Notes: generated from the letters alone by a model not told the origin. A stretch of 33,059 bases of DNA from an uncultured Pelagibacteraceae bacterium (GCA_902538745.1 CACBGP010000008.1:1-33059); one strand, 5' to 3'; counted from the stretch's first letter, positions 1 through 7,424 are shown. Made by a program: numbers and translations.

Positions 1-999
1 TTTTATAATCATTTCAAAAAGTTTTTTGATAATATATTTTCCTTTGTTATTTTTTTTCAAAACATTTTTGTTATTGTACATTTTTGATTTTAGGAAAAAT
101 CTAATCTCATAATCCGAATTCTTTATTTTGTCAGAAAAATCTACAGTTAAGTCTTTTGTTTTTTTCATATCTTTAGACTCTTTAATTTTATTTTTTTTTA
201 AATTTTTTAAAGTATTAGATATTAAATCTTTTATCATTATATCAATTGAGTCTCTTATGATTTGATATACTGCGATATCATAGTTATATCTATTTATTTT
301 TCTTTTATATTTTTTATAAATGTTTTTAAAAAAATCTATTTCAACTAACTCCTCAATTGAAAATAAATTAGCCTTAAGTCCATCTTGTATGTCATGATTA
401 TTATAAGCAATATCGTCTGAAATAGCTGCAATTTGAGCTTCTAATGGTGGATATGTTTTAAAATTAATTAAATTCATAAATTTTTTTATACCTATTAAAT
501 CATTTACTAAATTTAAGTCCTCCACTGGCCCATTGTGTTTTAAAAGGCCCTCTAAGGTCTCAATTGATAAATTTAGACCGTTAAATTTCATATATTTATT
601 TTCTAAAAACATCACAATTCTCAATGTTTGCAAATTATGATCAAACCCACCGTGATCAGCCATGCATTCATTTAAAGATTCTTCACCTGCATGGCCAAAT
701 GGAGTATGGCCTAAGTCATGCGCCAAACTTAAGGTCTCTGTTAGATCTTCATTTAAATTAAAATAACGTGCTATAGACCGTGCAATTTGAGATACTTCCA
801 TTGAATGCGTTATACGAGTTCGATAATGATCACCCTCTGTATTTACAAACACTTGGGTCTTATGTTTTAATCTTCTAAACGAAGCGCTATGTATAATTCG
901 ATCTCGATCTCTTTGAAATGGAGATCTATATTTTGAGGGTGTTTCATAAAACATTCTACCCTTACTTTTGAATAACCCTAACTTTGAGTAATTTTTCAT
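1..999 (-). CDS. dgt: Deoxyguanosinetriphosphate triphosphohydrolase-like protein (dGTPase), 3' end cut by window edge
   Basis: HD-superfamily dNTP triphosphohydrolase, expected to split dGTP (and perhaps other dNTPs) into the deoxynucleoside and tripolyphosphate in the cytoplasm. The frame is open from an ATG at 999 to base 1, so 333 codons are present and the C-terminus lies outside. The N-terminal family block around FRRLKHKTQVF (41-51) is followed by YRTRITHSMEV with H65 and by the metal-binding HDLGHTPFGHAG with H94, D95 and H98. A second conserved stretch, AQIAAISDDIAYNNHD, supplies the later metal ligand. The start is preceded by an AAAGG-type ribosome site. It is divergent from the Fe-S carrier gene across 50 bp; dgt next to hesB/erpA and xth is a common alphaproteobacterial arrangement. 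Family assignment is sure, exact substrate is not. Confidence 0.93.
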   Translation of the reverse strand, partial: MKNYSKLGLFKSKGRMFYETPSKYRSPFQRDRDRIIHSASFRRLKHKTQVFVNTEGDHYRTRITHSMEVSQIARSIARYFNLNEDLTETLSLAHDLGHTPFGHAGEESLNECMADHGGFDHNLQTLRIVMFLENKYMKFNGLNLSIETLEGLLKHNGPVEDLNLVNDLIGIKKFMNLINFKTYPPLEAQIAAISDDIAYNNHDIQDGLKANLFSIEELVEIDFFKNIYKKYKRKINRYNYDIAVYQIIRDSIDIMIKDLISNTLKNLKKNKIKESKDMKKTKDLTVDFSDKIKNSDYEIRFFLKSKMYNNKNVLKKNNKGKYIIKKLFEMIIK

Positions 1000-1049
1000 C
1001 CTTTAAAATATAAAATTTAGTATTATATTACTAATATCAGTGATCAATT

Positions 1050-1367
1050 ATGATTAAAGAAATTAAATTTACCGATAAAGCACTAAAACAGATCAATGTT
1101 CTTTTATCTAAAAAAGATAAAGGCTCTTTTTTTAGAATCGCTATCAAGGGTGGTGGATGCTCAGGTTTTCAATACGAATTCACTTTTGACAAAGAAAAAA
1201 ATGATGATGATTTAAATTATCAAAACATATTAATTGATAAAACTTCAGCAGATTTACTTAAGGGATCTGAAGTTGATTATGTCTCTGAATTAATTGGTGA
1301 GCAATTTAAGATTAATAATCCACAAACAAAATCATCTTGTGGTTGTGGTGTCTCCTTTTCACTTTAA
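1050..1367 (+). CDS. erpA: A-type iron-sulfur cluster carrier (ErpA/IscA/HesB family)
   Basis: Small (105 aa) A-type scaffold that delivers Fe-S clusters to apoproteins. The three ligand cysteines are all present: C37 in GGGCSGFQY and C97/C99 in the C-terminal SSCGCGVSF. Length matches the family (about 105-120 aa). The ATG at 1050 fits the family N-terminus (IKFTDKALKQI). Its stop codon shares one base with the ATG of the exonuclease gene (TAATG), so the two are translationally linked. The exact subtype (ErpA versus IscA/SufA) cannot be settled from sequence alone; the symbol is given because alphaproteobacterial stand-alone copies next to dgt are usually called erpA or hesB. Confidence 0.9.
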   Translation: MIKEIKFTDKALKQINVLLSKKDKGSFFRIAIKGGGCSGFQYEFTFDKEKNDDDLNYQNILIDKTSADLLKGSEVDYVSELIGEQFKINNPQTKSSCGCGVSFSL

Positions 1368-2143
1368 TGATAATCTCATCATGGAATGTAAATTCTGTTA
1401 GGGCTAGAATTGAAAATATAAAAAGTTATCTACTAAAATATAAGCCTGATATCTTGATGATGCAGGAAATCAAAACTGAGGACTTAAATTTTCCTTATGA
1501 CGATTTTTCATCTATGGATTATGAAAGCCATGTATTTGGTCAAAAAAGTTATAATGGCGTAGCAATTATTTCAAAAGGAAAATTAAAGAATATCAGAAAA
1601 GACTTAATTAAAGATAAACTAAAACAATCAAGAATAATTTCTGCTGAAATGGAATATAAGAAAAAAAATATCCAATTAATCAATATTTACACTCCTAACG
1701 GTAATCCAGTTGACACTGAAAAGTATGATTATAAAAAAACATGGCTCAATGACTTAATTAAGCAACTAAAAAATTTAAGTAAAAAAAATCAAAATATTAT
1801 TTTGGCTGGGGATTTTAACATAATACCATCAGCGGAAGATGTATATAATCCTAAAAATTTTGAAGATGATGCCTTGTTTAGATTAGAAATTAGAAAAAAA
1901 TTGAGAGAAATGATTAATCTAGGTTTTAATGATGTCTATAGACATTTTTATGATACCAAAGAAGGTTATACTTTTTGGGACTATATGAGAGGCGCTTGGC
2001 AAAAAAATAACGGAATGAGAATAGACCATTTTTTAGTCTCAAATTCTCTAATAGATAATATTAAAAGTATCAATATTAATAAAGACCCTAGAGGACGAGA
2101 AAAGCCATCAGACCACACTCCTATAGAAATAACTTTAGCTTAA
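1367..2143 (+). CDS. xth: Exodeoxyribonuclease III (AP endonuclease)
   Basis: Mg-dependent AP endonuclease and 3'-5' exonuclease of base-excision repair. The 258-aa frame shows the whole exonuclease III/APE1 motif series: SSWNVNSVRARI (N7, N9), MMQEIKTED with catalytic E34, GDFNIIPSAEDVYNP in the middle, RIDHFLVS near the end, and PSDHTPIEI with D249 and H250. I chose the ATG at 1367 rather than an upstream in-frame ATG at 1337, because the family begins at MxIxSWNVNS and the upstream extension lies wholly inside the Fe-S carrier gene. The chosen start overlaps the preceding stop by one base (TAATG). It converges on znuA; the two stop codons overlap by three or four bases. Confidence 0.94.
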   Translation: MIISSWNVNSVRARIENIKSYLLKYKPDILMMQEIKTEDLNFPYDDFSSMDYESHVFGQKSYNGVAIISKGKLKNIRKDLIKDKLKQSRIISAEMEYKKKNIQLINIYTPNGNPVDTEKYDYKKTWLNDLIKQLKNLSKKNQNIILAGDFNIIPSAEDVYNPKNFEDDALFRLEIRKKLREMINLGFNDVYRHFYDTKEGYTFWDYMRGAWQKNNGMRIDHFLVSNSLIDNIKSININKDPRGREKPSDHTPIEITLA

Positions 2144-3195
2144 CAACCTTTAAATGATTTTGACATGTTGCTAATCAAATCAAAATATAAATTTTTTCCA
2201 GGATCAAGTGTAGCTCCTAATGGATCTATCACACCTGTTGCAACATTAGTATCTTTTGCTACAGCTTTTATTATATCTGGATTAAATTGAGGCTCAGAAA
2301 ATATACAACTCACTTTATCATGCTCGATTACCTCTCTAATTTCAGCTAATTGTTCAGCGCCTGGCATAACATCAGTGTTTACTGTAAATGCTCCAAGAAT
2401 ATTTATCCCAAATCTTTTTTCAAAGTATTGATAAGCATCATGAAAAACTATTGATTTAAAATCTTTATTTAATTCAGATTTAACTTTTTTAGTTAGTTTA
2501 TCTAAATCATTATGTGCTTTCTTTAAATTTGCTTTATATTTTGCCTCATTTTTTTGATCACTTTCAATTAAGTGTTCTGCCATTTCACTTAAAATTATTT
2601 TTGCATTCATCGGATCAAGCCATATGTGTGGATCAAACTCTCCGTGAGCATGTCCCTCGTGTCCATGGTCATCGTGACCATCTTTTTTATGATCATCGTC
2701 ATGTCCGTGTTCATCATGGCCATGTTCTTTTTTTTTTTTATCATGATCGTGATCATCATGATCGTCTTCTTTCTTAGCATGATCGTCATGATCATCCTCT
2801 TTATGCCCATGATCATCGTGGCCTTCAAAAATATTTCTTTCTCTAAATTTAAGTTTAGTTAAACCTTTAATTTCCATTAATTCGATTTTTTCAGCATCTT
2901 TTGCAATTGTTTTTAATGGTTTCTCTAAAAAGGTTTCGATATCCTCACCTACCCAAAATATAATATCTGCATTTTGTATCATTTTTGCGTGTGATGGCTT
3001 AAGTGCAAATCCATGTGGGGAAGCATAACCATCAACAATTAAATCTGGTTTACCAACACCATCCATTAGATAACTTGCAAGCGAATGGATTGGTTTTATT
3101 GCTGCAACTACTTTAATCTCAGCGTTCGCTGGTGCAAATATTGTTAAGAATGATAATAGTGATAGGATTAATGGTAATTTTTTTAAGTTTTTCAT
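2140..3195 (-). CDS. znuA: Zinc ABC transporter periplasmic binding protein with long His/Asp loop
   Basis: Periplasmic zinc-capture protein of the ZnuABC importer (cluster A-I binding protein, 351 aa). A Sec signal peptide occupies residues 1-25 (basic MKNLKK, hydrophobic core, cut after ANA). The expected zinc ligands are present: H61 in ASPHGFALKPSH, H190 in FDPHIWLDP and H252 in FHDAYQYF, plus the late acidic region IFSEPQFNPD. Between residues 126 and 184 lies a very charged loop with 18 histidines in 59 residues among Asp, Glu and Lys, as is typical of ZnuA but long. The ATG at 3195 was chosen because it starts the signal peptide; an upstream in-frame ATG at 3246 would run through the Zur sites. 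It is divergent from znuC, with shared Zur-type operators between. Confidence 0.95.
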   Translation of the reverse strand: MKNLKKLPLILSLLSFLTIFAPANAEIKVVAAIKPIHSLASYLMDGVGKPDLIVDGYASPHGFALKPSHAKMIQNADIIFWVGEDIETFLEKPLKTIAKDAEKIELMEIKGLTKLKFRERNIFEGHDDHGHKEDDHDDHAKKEDDHDDHDHDKKKKEHGHDEHGHDDDHKKDGHDDHGHEGHAHGEFDPHIWLDPMNAKIILSEMAEHLIESDQKNEAKYKANLKKAHNDLDKLTKKVKSELNKDFKSIVFHDAYQYFEKRFGINILGAFTVNTDVMPGAEQLAEIREVIEHDKVSCIFSEPQFNPDIIKAVAKDTNVATGVIDPLGATLDPGKNLYFDLISNMSKSFKGC

Positions 3196-3212
3196 ATGTT
3201 GTATTTTAAAAT

Positions 3213-3227
3213 TGTTATAATATAACA
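3213..3227. promoter_or_regulatory. Zur box 1 (perfect palindrome)
   Basis: The sequence TGTTATAATATAACA is a perfect 7+1+7 palindrome and matches the core of the known Zur operator (GTTATAnnATAAC type). It lies 18 bp from the znuA start codon, and -10-like AT motifs fall inside it, so zinc-loaded Zur would block both divergent promoters. The regulator gene itself (zur) is third in the neighbouring operon. Confidence 0.82.
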
Positions 3228-3230
3228 CCA

Positions 3231-3245
3231 TGTAATAATATAACA
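3231..3245. promoter_or_regulatory. Zur box 2 (one-base variant of box 1)
   Basis: TGTAATAATATAACA differs from box 1 by one base and lies 18 bp further along (centre to centre), about 20 bp before the znuC start codon. A TAATAT -10-like hexamer (3236-3241) is inside it with a TTGTTA-like -35 (3212-3217) in box 1, suggesting the znuCB-zur promoter is embedded in the two operators. Confidence 0.72.
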
Positions 3246-3265
3246 CTTATTAGTCAAGAAAAAAA

Positions 3266-4012
3266 ATGAGCACTGATCAAAATATATTGGTAAAATTAAA
3301 TGATGCTGGTTTACAATTGAACAACAAATGGTTAGTCAAAGGAGTCTCTCTACAAGTTGAAAAAGGTAAAATAGTTACTCTCATAGGCCCAAATGGATCA
3401 GGAAAAAGCACAACAGCTAAAATTGCTCTAGGTATTTACAAAAAGATTGATGGTTCAGTTGAAAAATACACCAATAAAGTTGGATATGTTCCACAGAAAA
3501 TTTCAATTGATTGGACGTTACCGCTAAGAGTAAATGATTTCATGATGCTAACAGAAAGTCTTAATAAAGAGACAATAGATGAAGCTCTATCTTTAACTGG
3601 TGTCATTCATCTTAAAGATAAAAATTTAGGAGATTTATCAGGTGGTGAATTTCAAAGAGTGCTACTTGCTAGAGCTATATCAAAAAAACCTGATCTATTA
3701 GTGCTTGATGAACCAGTACAGGGAGTTGATTTTACTGGTGAAATAGCTTTATACGAACTAATTAAGAAAATTTCTGATGAATTAAGTTGTGGGATCTTAT
3801 TAATTTCACACGACTTACATACAGTTATGAGTGCAACAGACCATGTTGTTTGTCTAAACGGCCATGTTTGTTGCTCAGGATCTCCAATGGATGTTGCAAA
3901 AAACAATGAGTATAAAGCCTTGTTTGGAGAACAAGCTTCTCAAATATTATCTAGATATCAGCATAAGCACGACCATATTCATACAGATGAAGGTGAAATT
4001 AAAAAAAATTAG
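3266..4012 (+). CDS. znuC: Zinc ABC transporter ATP-binding protein
   Basis: ATPase of the ZnuABC zinc importer, cytoplasmic face of the inner membrane (248 aa). Walker A GPNGSGKST at 41-49, Q-loop around YVPQK, signature LSGGE at 124-128, Walker B LLVLDEP with D148/E149, and a switch histidine in LLISHDLH. The C-terminal tail is histidine-rich (HKHDHIHTDEGE), which is consistent with zinc handling. The first gene of the znuC-znuB-zur operon: its TAG stop is directly followed by the znuB ATG with no spacer. The leader is short with a poor ribosome site (A-run before the ATG). Confidence 0.94.
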   Translation: MSTDQNILVKLNDAGLQLNNKWLVKGVSLQVEKGKIVTLIGPNGSGKSTTAKIALGIYKKIDGSVEKYTNKVGYVPQKISIDWTLPLRVNDFMMLTESLNKETIDEALSLTGVIHLKDKNLGDLSGGEFQRVLLARAISKKPDLLVLDEPVQGVDFTGEIALYELIKKISDELSCGILLISHDLHTVMSATDHVVCLNGHVCCSGSPMDVAKNNEYKALFGEQASQILSRYQHKHDHIHTDEGEIKKN

Positions 4013-4816
4013 ATGTTTGATGATTTTTTTATAAGAGCTTTGGTAGCTGGAATTGGAGTTGCTTTTGTAACAGGACCTCTTGGTTGCTTTGTTATATGGA
4101 GAAGATTATCTTATTTTGGTGACACTTTAGCTCACTCTGCTCTATTGGGAGTGACATTAGCTTTTACAATGGAATTTAATATCGCTATTTCAGTATTTGT
4201 TATTTCCTCAATGATAGCTTTAATTTTGATTCAACTTCAAAAAAAAACGAATTTACCAGGTGATGCTTTGTTGGGTCTTCTAGCTCATTCATCTCTAGCA
4301 GTTGGACTTGTTGTGATTGGTTTTTTAACATTTATCAGGTTTGATATTATGGGATTATTATTTGGAGATATTTTAGCAGTTTCGGTTGATGATTTGTTGA
4401 TCATATGGATTGGAGGAGCATTAATCCTGTTAGTTCTAAAATTAATTTGGAAGCCTTTATTCGCTTCAACAGTAAATTATGAACTAGCGGAAGCAGAAGG
4501 ATTAAATCCGGATAGAGCTAAAGCTATATTTACAATTTTAATGGCAGCAATCATTGCTATTTCAATTAAAATGGTTGGATTACTATTAATTACTGGAATG
4601 CTGATTATCCCTGCTGCAATGGCCAGAAATTTATCATCAAGTCCTCAAAGTATGGTTATCTATTCAATTATAGGAGGATTGTTATCTGTAATTATAGGAT
4701 TGTTCACATCTTTAGAGTTTAATACTTCTTCAGGTCCATCAATTATAACAGCAGCCTTATTATTATTCATACTTTCATTATTTAAAATAAAACAATCTAT
4801 TAAATTGAAAAATTAA
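4013..4816 (+). CDS. znuB: Zinc ABC transporter permease
   Basis: Inner-membrane channel subunit of the zinc importer, ABC-3 family (267 aa, usual length). It is hydrophobic throughout with about eight predicted membrane segments. Family signatures include FVTGPLGCFVIWRRLSYFGDTLAHSALLGVTL near residues 20-50, GDALLGLLAHSSLAVGL in the middle, AEAEGLNPDRAK before the last domain, and LLLITGMLIIPAAMARNLS. It abuts znuC with no gap and is followed after 15 bp by zur. Together with znuA and znuC it makes a complete importer. Confidence 0.94.
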   Translation: MFDDFFIRALVAGIGVAFVTGPLGCFVIWRRLSYFGDTLAHSALLGVTLAFTMEFNIAISVFVISSMIALILIQLQKKTNLPGDALLGLLAHSSLAVGLVVIGFLTFIRFDIMGLLFGDILAVSVDDLLIIWIGGALILLVLKLIWKPLFASTVNYELAEAEGLNPDRAKAIFTILMAAIIAISIKMVGLLLITGMLIIPAAMARNLSSSPQSMVIYSIIGGLLSVIIGLFTSLEFNTSSGPSIITAALLLFILSLFKIKQSIKLKN

Positions 4817-4831
4817 TGAGGAATCAGTAAA

Positions 4832-5233
4832 ATGAAAACAATGCATAAAGAACATCCTCTCACAAAAAATCAGCAAATTATTTTTGATTTAATTGATAAA
4901 TCTCCTGAACCAATGAAAGCTTATTCAATCCTTTTTAGTGTTCAAAAAAAAGGCATTAAAGCTCCATTACAAGTTTATAGAGCATTAGATAAGCTAGTTG
5001 AAATTGGAAAAATTCATAAAATTGAAAGTCGAAATGCCTTTATTGCATGTCATAATTCAAGTTGCCAGGTATCAAAAGCTACTGCATTTTCAATCTGTGA
5101 GATTTGTGAGAAGATAACAGAAATCAGTAGTGCAAGTCTCTCTAAATACTTAGCTAATTTCAAAGACAAAGATGGTATGAAATACAGTAAATACAATCTT
5201 GAGTTTTTTGGATTATGTAAAAAGTGTAGATAA
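4832..5233 (+). CDS. zur: Zinc uptake regulator, Fur family
   Basis: Zinc-responsive repressor of the Fur family (133 aa). The N-terminal winged helix spans about residues 10-70 (TKNQQIIFDLID, then APLQVYRALDKLVEIGKIHKIES, the recognition region). The C-terminal part has the structural zinc cysteines C89-x2-C92 and C129-x2-C132, plus C73, H74 and C78. Zur rather than Fur is inferred from its place directly after znuCB and from the two Zur-type palindromes upstream of the operon. A GAGGA ribosome site lies 10 bp before the ATG. It would repress its own operon when zinc is sufficient. Confidence 0.92.
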   Translation: MKTMHKEHPLTKNQQIIFDLIDKSPEPMKAYSILFSVQKKGIKAPLQVYRALDKLVEIGKIHKIESRNAFIACHNSSCQVSKATAFSICEICEKITEISSASLSKYLANFKDKDGMKYSKYNLEFFGLCKKCR

Positions 5234-5291
5234 TCCTTTATTTTAATAAATTCTTAACATAACTGAAATAATAATAACGAAAGGAAATTTT

Positions 5292-5513
5292 ATGTTTATA
5301 AAAAAATATCTAAAGTGGATCAGTACGTTTCTAGTTTTAGTGGGAATACTTCTTACAAATTTAAATATATATCCATTAAATATATATTTTCATGGATTGG
5401 GAGTTGTTGGATGGACCATTGCTGGATTTATTAGCAAAGATAAAGCAATCCTAACAAATTTTGGATTACAAATTCCATTATTTGTTATTGGAATTTATAA
5501 GATTATTTTTTAA
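5292..5513 (+). CDS. Small membrane protein, unknown, at head of the arsC-like module
   Basis: I do not recognise this 73-aa protein. It has a short basic N-terminus (MFIKKYLKW) followed by two or three hydrophobic segments (roughly residues 10-28, 30-48 and 55-73), with a conserved-looking HGLGVVGWTIAGF stretch between them; no soluble domain. A good AAAGGA ribosome site is 8 bp before the ATG. Its stop codon is directly followed by the ATG of the ArsC-like gene, so they are in one operon, 58 bp after zur. It could be an accessory of the arsenic-type module or a housekeeping inner-membrane protein; there is no sequence evidence to decide. Confidence 0.78.
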   Translation: MFIKKYLKWISTFLVLVGILLTNLNIYPLNIYFHGLGVVGWTIAGFISKDKAILTNFGLQIPLFVIGIYKIIF

Positions 5514-5945
5514 ATGAAGAATATTTTGTTTGTATGCACAGGTAATTCAGCAAGAAGCATTATTGCTGAAAGTATAATAAATAACGAGTATGACGATATG
5601 TATAAAGGTTTTAGTGCCGGAAGTAATCCAACAGGAAAAATTAATGAAGATGTGAAGAATTATTTATTATCAAAACATTATGATCTTTCAAATTATAGAT
5701 CTAAAAATTTTAATACGTTCGTTGATAGTCAAATTAAAATGGATTATGTGATTACAGTTTGTAATAATGCCAATAACGAAGTCTGTCCTATTTGGCCAAA
5801 TAAAGATCAGATAATTCATTGGGATATAGAGGATCCTGTTAAATTACTTAATGAAACAAACGACTTAAATAAAAAAGATGAAATAATAGAAAAAGTTTAC
5901 AATAATATTCATAAAAGAATAAAGGAACTATTTTATGAAAAATAA
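5514..5945 (+). CDS. arsC: Arsenate reductase, thioredoxin-type (low-molecular-weight tyrosine phosphatase fold)
   Basis: Cytoplasmic reductase expected to turn arsenate into arsenite (143 aa). The CX5R phosphatase loop CTGNSAR is at C8-R14. Two further cysteines, C83 and C91 in VITVCNNANNEVCPIWP, are in the positions used by thioredoxin-linked ArsC for the disulfide cascade, and D107 in WDIEDP is the general acid. The C8/C83/C91 triad argues for arsenate reductase over a protein tyrosine phosphatase. It overlaps the next gene (MIP channel) by 11 bp. An arsC-aqpS pairing is known from Sinorhizobium meliloti, where the channel lets arsenite leak out. No arsR or arsenite pump gene is in the window. 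Confidence 0.85.
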   Translation: MKNILFVCTGNSARSIIAESIINNEYDDMYKGFSAGSNPTGKINEDVKNYLLSKHYDLSNYRSKNFNTFVDSQIKMDYVITVCNNANNEVCPIWPNKDQIIHWDIEDPVKLLNETNDLNKKDEIIEKVYNNIHKRIKELFYEK

Positions 5946-6594
5946 AAGCCGCTATTTTCTTGCTGAACTATTAGGAAGTTGTTTTTTAGTAATGATTATT
6001 GTTGGTTCAGGTTTAATGGCTGAAAACTTAACTAATGATGTTGCTGTGATGTTAATAGCTAATACTATAGCAACAGGAGCAGGTTTATTTGTGCTTATTA
6101 CAGTTTTTGCTGATGTATCAGGAGCTCACTTTAATCCATTTGTTAGTATCGCAATGGCAATAACGGGTAAATTAAAAAAGAAACTATTACCCTACTATAT
6201 CATTGCTCAATTGGTTGGTTGCTTAATTGGTGTTGGTTTAGCTAATTTCTTTTTTGAACATGAAGTTTATGAATTGTCTACTAAATCAAGAGATGGAATT
6301 TACATACTCACATCTGAGGTAATAGCAACATTAGGGCTTATAATTATAATTTTTGGGTCTATGAAGTCGGGCAAAATTGCTGTTGCTGCTAGTGTTGGTC
6401 TTTATATTACTGCTGGTTATTGGTTTACTTCTTCAACTTCTTTTGCAAATCCTGCGGTTGCTATTGCCAGAACATTTACAGAATCTTTTACTGGTATTAG
6501 TTATTTAAATACTCCTTATTATATTTTAGCTGAGCTTATTGGAATGTTAATTGCTGTACTTATTGTTAAAAAGTTATTTTTAGAAAAAAATTGA
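5935..6594 (+). CDS. aqpS: Aquaporin-family (MIP) channel, AqpS-like, with altered NPA/selectivity-filter residues
   Basis: Six-helix channel of the inner membrane (219 aa). The first pore motif is N67-P68-F69 (HFNPFVS) instead of NPA. The second is N172-P173-A174 followed by Val instead of the nearly invariant arginine of the aromatic/arginine filter. Loss of that arginine would give a wider, less polar pore, fitting passage of a larger neutral solute such as arsenous acid. The gene overlaps arsC by 11 bp (ATG at 5935 within arsC) and its TGA overlaps the TTG start of the Nudix gene. The AqpS role is inferred from this context plus pore residues; a general glycerol/water channel remains possible. 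Confidence 0.8.
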   Translation: MKNKSRYFLAELLGSCFLVMIIVGSGLMAENLTNDVAVMLIANTIATGAGLFVLITVFADVSGAHFNPFVSIAMAITGKLKKKLLPYYIIAQLVGCLIGVGLANFFFEHEVYELSTKSRDGIYILTSEVIATLGLIIIIFGSMKSGKIAVAASVGLYITAGYWFTSSTSFANPAVAIARTFTESFTGISYLNTPYYILAELIGMLIAVLIVKKLFLEKN

Positions 6595-7082
6595 AAAATA
6601 TAAAACTTACCAATCGAATAAGTTTAATTAACAAAAAATTTAAAAAAAAAGAGTTTTATCATTATCTTAAAACTTCTAATCTTTCATTAGTAATACCTAA
6701 GATTAAAGACAAATATGTAGTAGTTTCCCAAAAAAGAGTTCCAATTAATAAAATTAACTACGAGTTTCCTTCTGGCATAGTGGAAAAAAAGGAAACAACT
6801 CTCCAATCAGCATATAAGGAATTAAGAGAAGAAACAGGATATAGATCAAGATCAAAATTGAGTAAAATAATAACTTTTTATAATGAACCTGGAAGACTAA
6901 CTACTAAAATTACTGGTTATTACACAGAAGACTTAATTAAAATTTCGAAACCAGAACAAGGTATTAGAATTCATCTTTTTAATCAAAGAGAGATATTTAA
7001 ATTAATATTAAATCAAAAATTCAATAATAGTTCTCATATAGCAATGTTTTTTTATTTAATAACAGTTCTTAAAAAACTATAA
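6591..7082 (+). CDS. Nudix hydrolase (ADP-ribose pyrophosphatase-like)
   Basis: Soluble Nudix protein (163 aa), hydrolysing a nucleoside-diphosphate-linked substrate. The Nudix box runs from G62 to Y84: G-x5-E-x7-KELREETGY, matching the consensus except that Lys replaces the first Arg. Upstream YEFPSGIVE is typical of the ADP-ribose pyrophosphatase branch, and a proline (NEPGRLTTKITGYY) follows the box by about 15 residues in the way seen in that branch. The start is a TTG at 6591 overlapping the channel gene's TGA (TTGA); no ATG nearer fits the domain. Co-transcribed with arsC-aqpS by spacing, but a functional link to arsenic is not evident. Confidence 0.82.
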   Translation: MKNIKLTNRISLINKKFKKKEFYHYLKTSNLSLVIPKIKDKYVVVSQKRVPINKINYEFPSGIVEKKETTLQSAYKELREETGYRSRSKLSKIITFYNEPGRLTTKITGYYTEDLIKISKPEQGIRIHLFNQREIFKLILNQKFNNSSHIAMFFYLITVLKKL

Positions 7083-7161
7083 ACTAAAGGTTGTATCAAA
7101 ATATCTTTTTTATTTAAGAATTATATGATTAAATCAAATATTAAATAATTCGGAGGCAGTA

Positions 7162-7371
7162 ATGAGAAAAAAACTAAAAAAAAATGAAAAGAAAAAAACA
7201 AAGATATTAAAATCAATAGACAAACTTAAAAATAAAATTACAGCAAAAGAAAAAAAATTATCAAGCCTTAATATTAAAATTGCTGGTCTAGAAAAAAAGG
7301 TTGCAGAAAAAAAAGCAAAAAAGCTTGCTAAGAAAAATGCAGAGCAGTCTCCTGCATCTATAAATAATTAA
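7162..7371 (+). CDS. Lysine-rich coiled-coil small protein, unknown
   Basis: A 69-aa protein with 24 lysines and spaced Leu/Ile, predicted to be one long basic helix or coiled coil from about residue 5 to 58 (for example ITAKEKKLSSLNIKIAGLEK), ending in a short polar tail EQSPASINN. A strong ribosome site, GGAGG, lies 6 bp before the ATG, which is rare in this window and supports real and perhaps high expression. It may bind nucleic acid or membrane through its charge, as histone-like or SMC-hinge-like small proteins do, but I recognise no family. It stands alone between the Nudix gene (79 bp away) and the hairpin-rich spacer before ppx. Confidence 0.72.
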   Translation: MRKKLKKNEKKKTKILKSIDKLKNKITAKEKKLSSLNIKIAGLEKKVAEKKAKKLAKKNAEQSPASINN

Positions 7372-7382
7372 TTCCAAATCGT

Positions 7383-7416
7383 CTTTCTCCCTTCTCATTT
7401 AAGAGAAGGAAGAAAG
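7383..7416. repeat. Hairpin 1 in the spacer after the lysine-rich gene
   Basis: Two 14-base arms, 7383-7396 (CTTTCTCCCTTCTC) and 7403-7416 (GAGAAGGAAGAAAG), pair at 13 of 14 positions around the six-base loop ATTTAA. The single mismatch (C7389/A7410) becomes a G-U pair if the minus strand is transcribed. No T-run follows on either strand, so it is not a standard intrinsic terminator; it may slow polymerase, protect an mRNA end or be part of an RNA. Confidence 0.7.
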
Positions 7417-7424
7417 TAGTTAAT

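Noticed and set aside
1337-1366. Upstream ATG extending exonuclease III by ten residues (MWLWCLLFTL)
   Set aside because: The extension lies inside the Fe-S carrier gene and is outside the family's N-terminus; the TAATG-coupled ATG at 1367 fits better.
2514-2862. Overlapping reading frames rich in His/Met/Ile on both strands across the znuA loop
   Set aside because: They are created by the low-complexity His/Asp codons of znuA, have no ribosome sites and resemble no family.
7383-7416. Hairpin 1 as an intrinsic terminator for the lysine-rich gene or for ppx
   Set aside because: No T-run follows on either strand, so termination is not supported; kept only as a repeat/structure.
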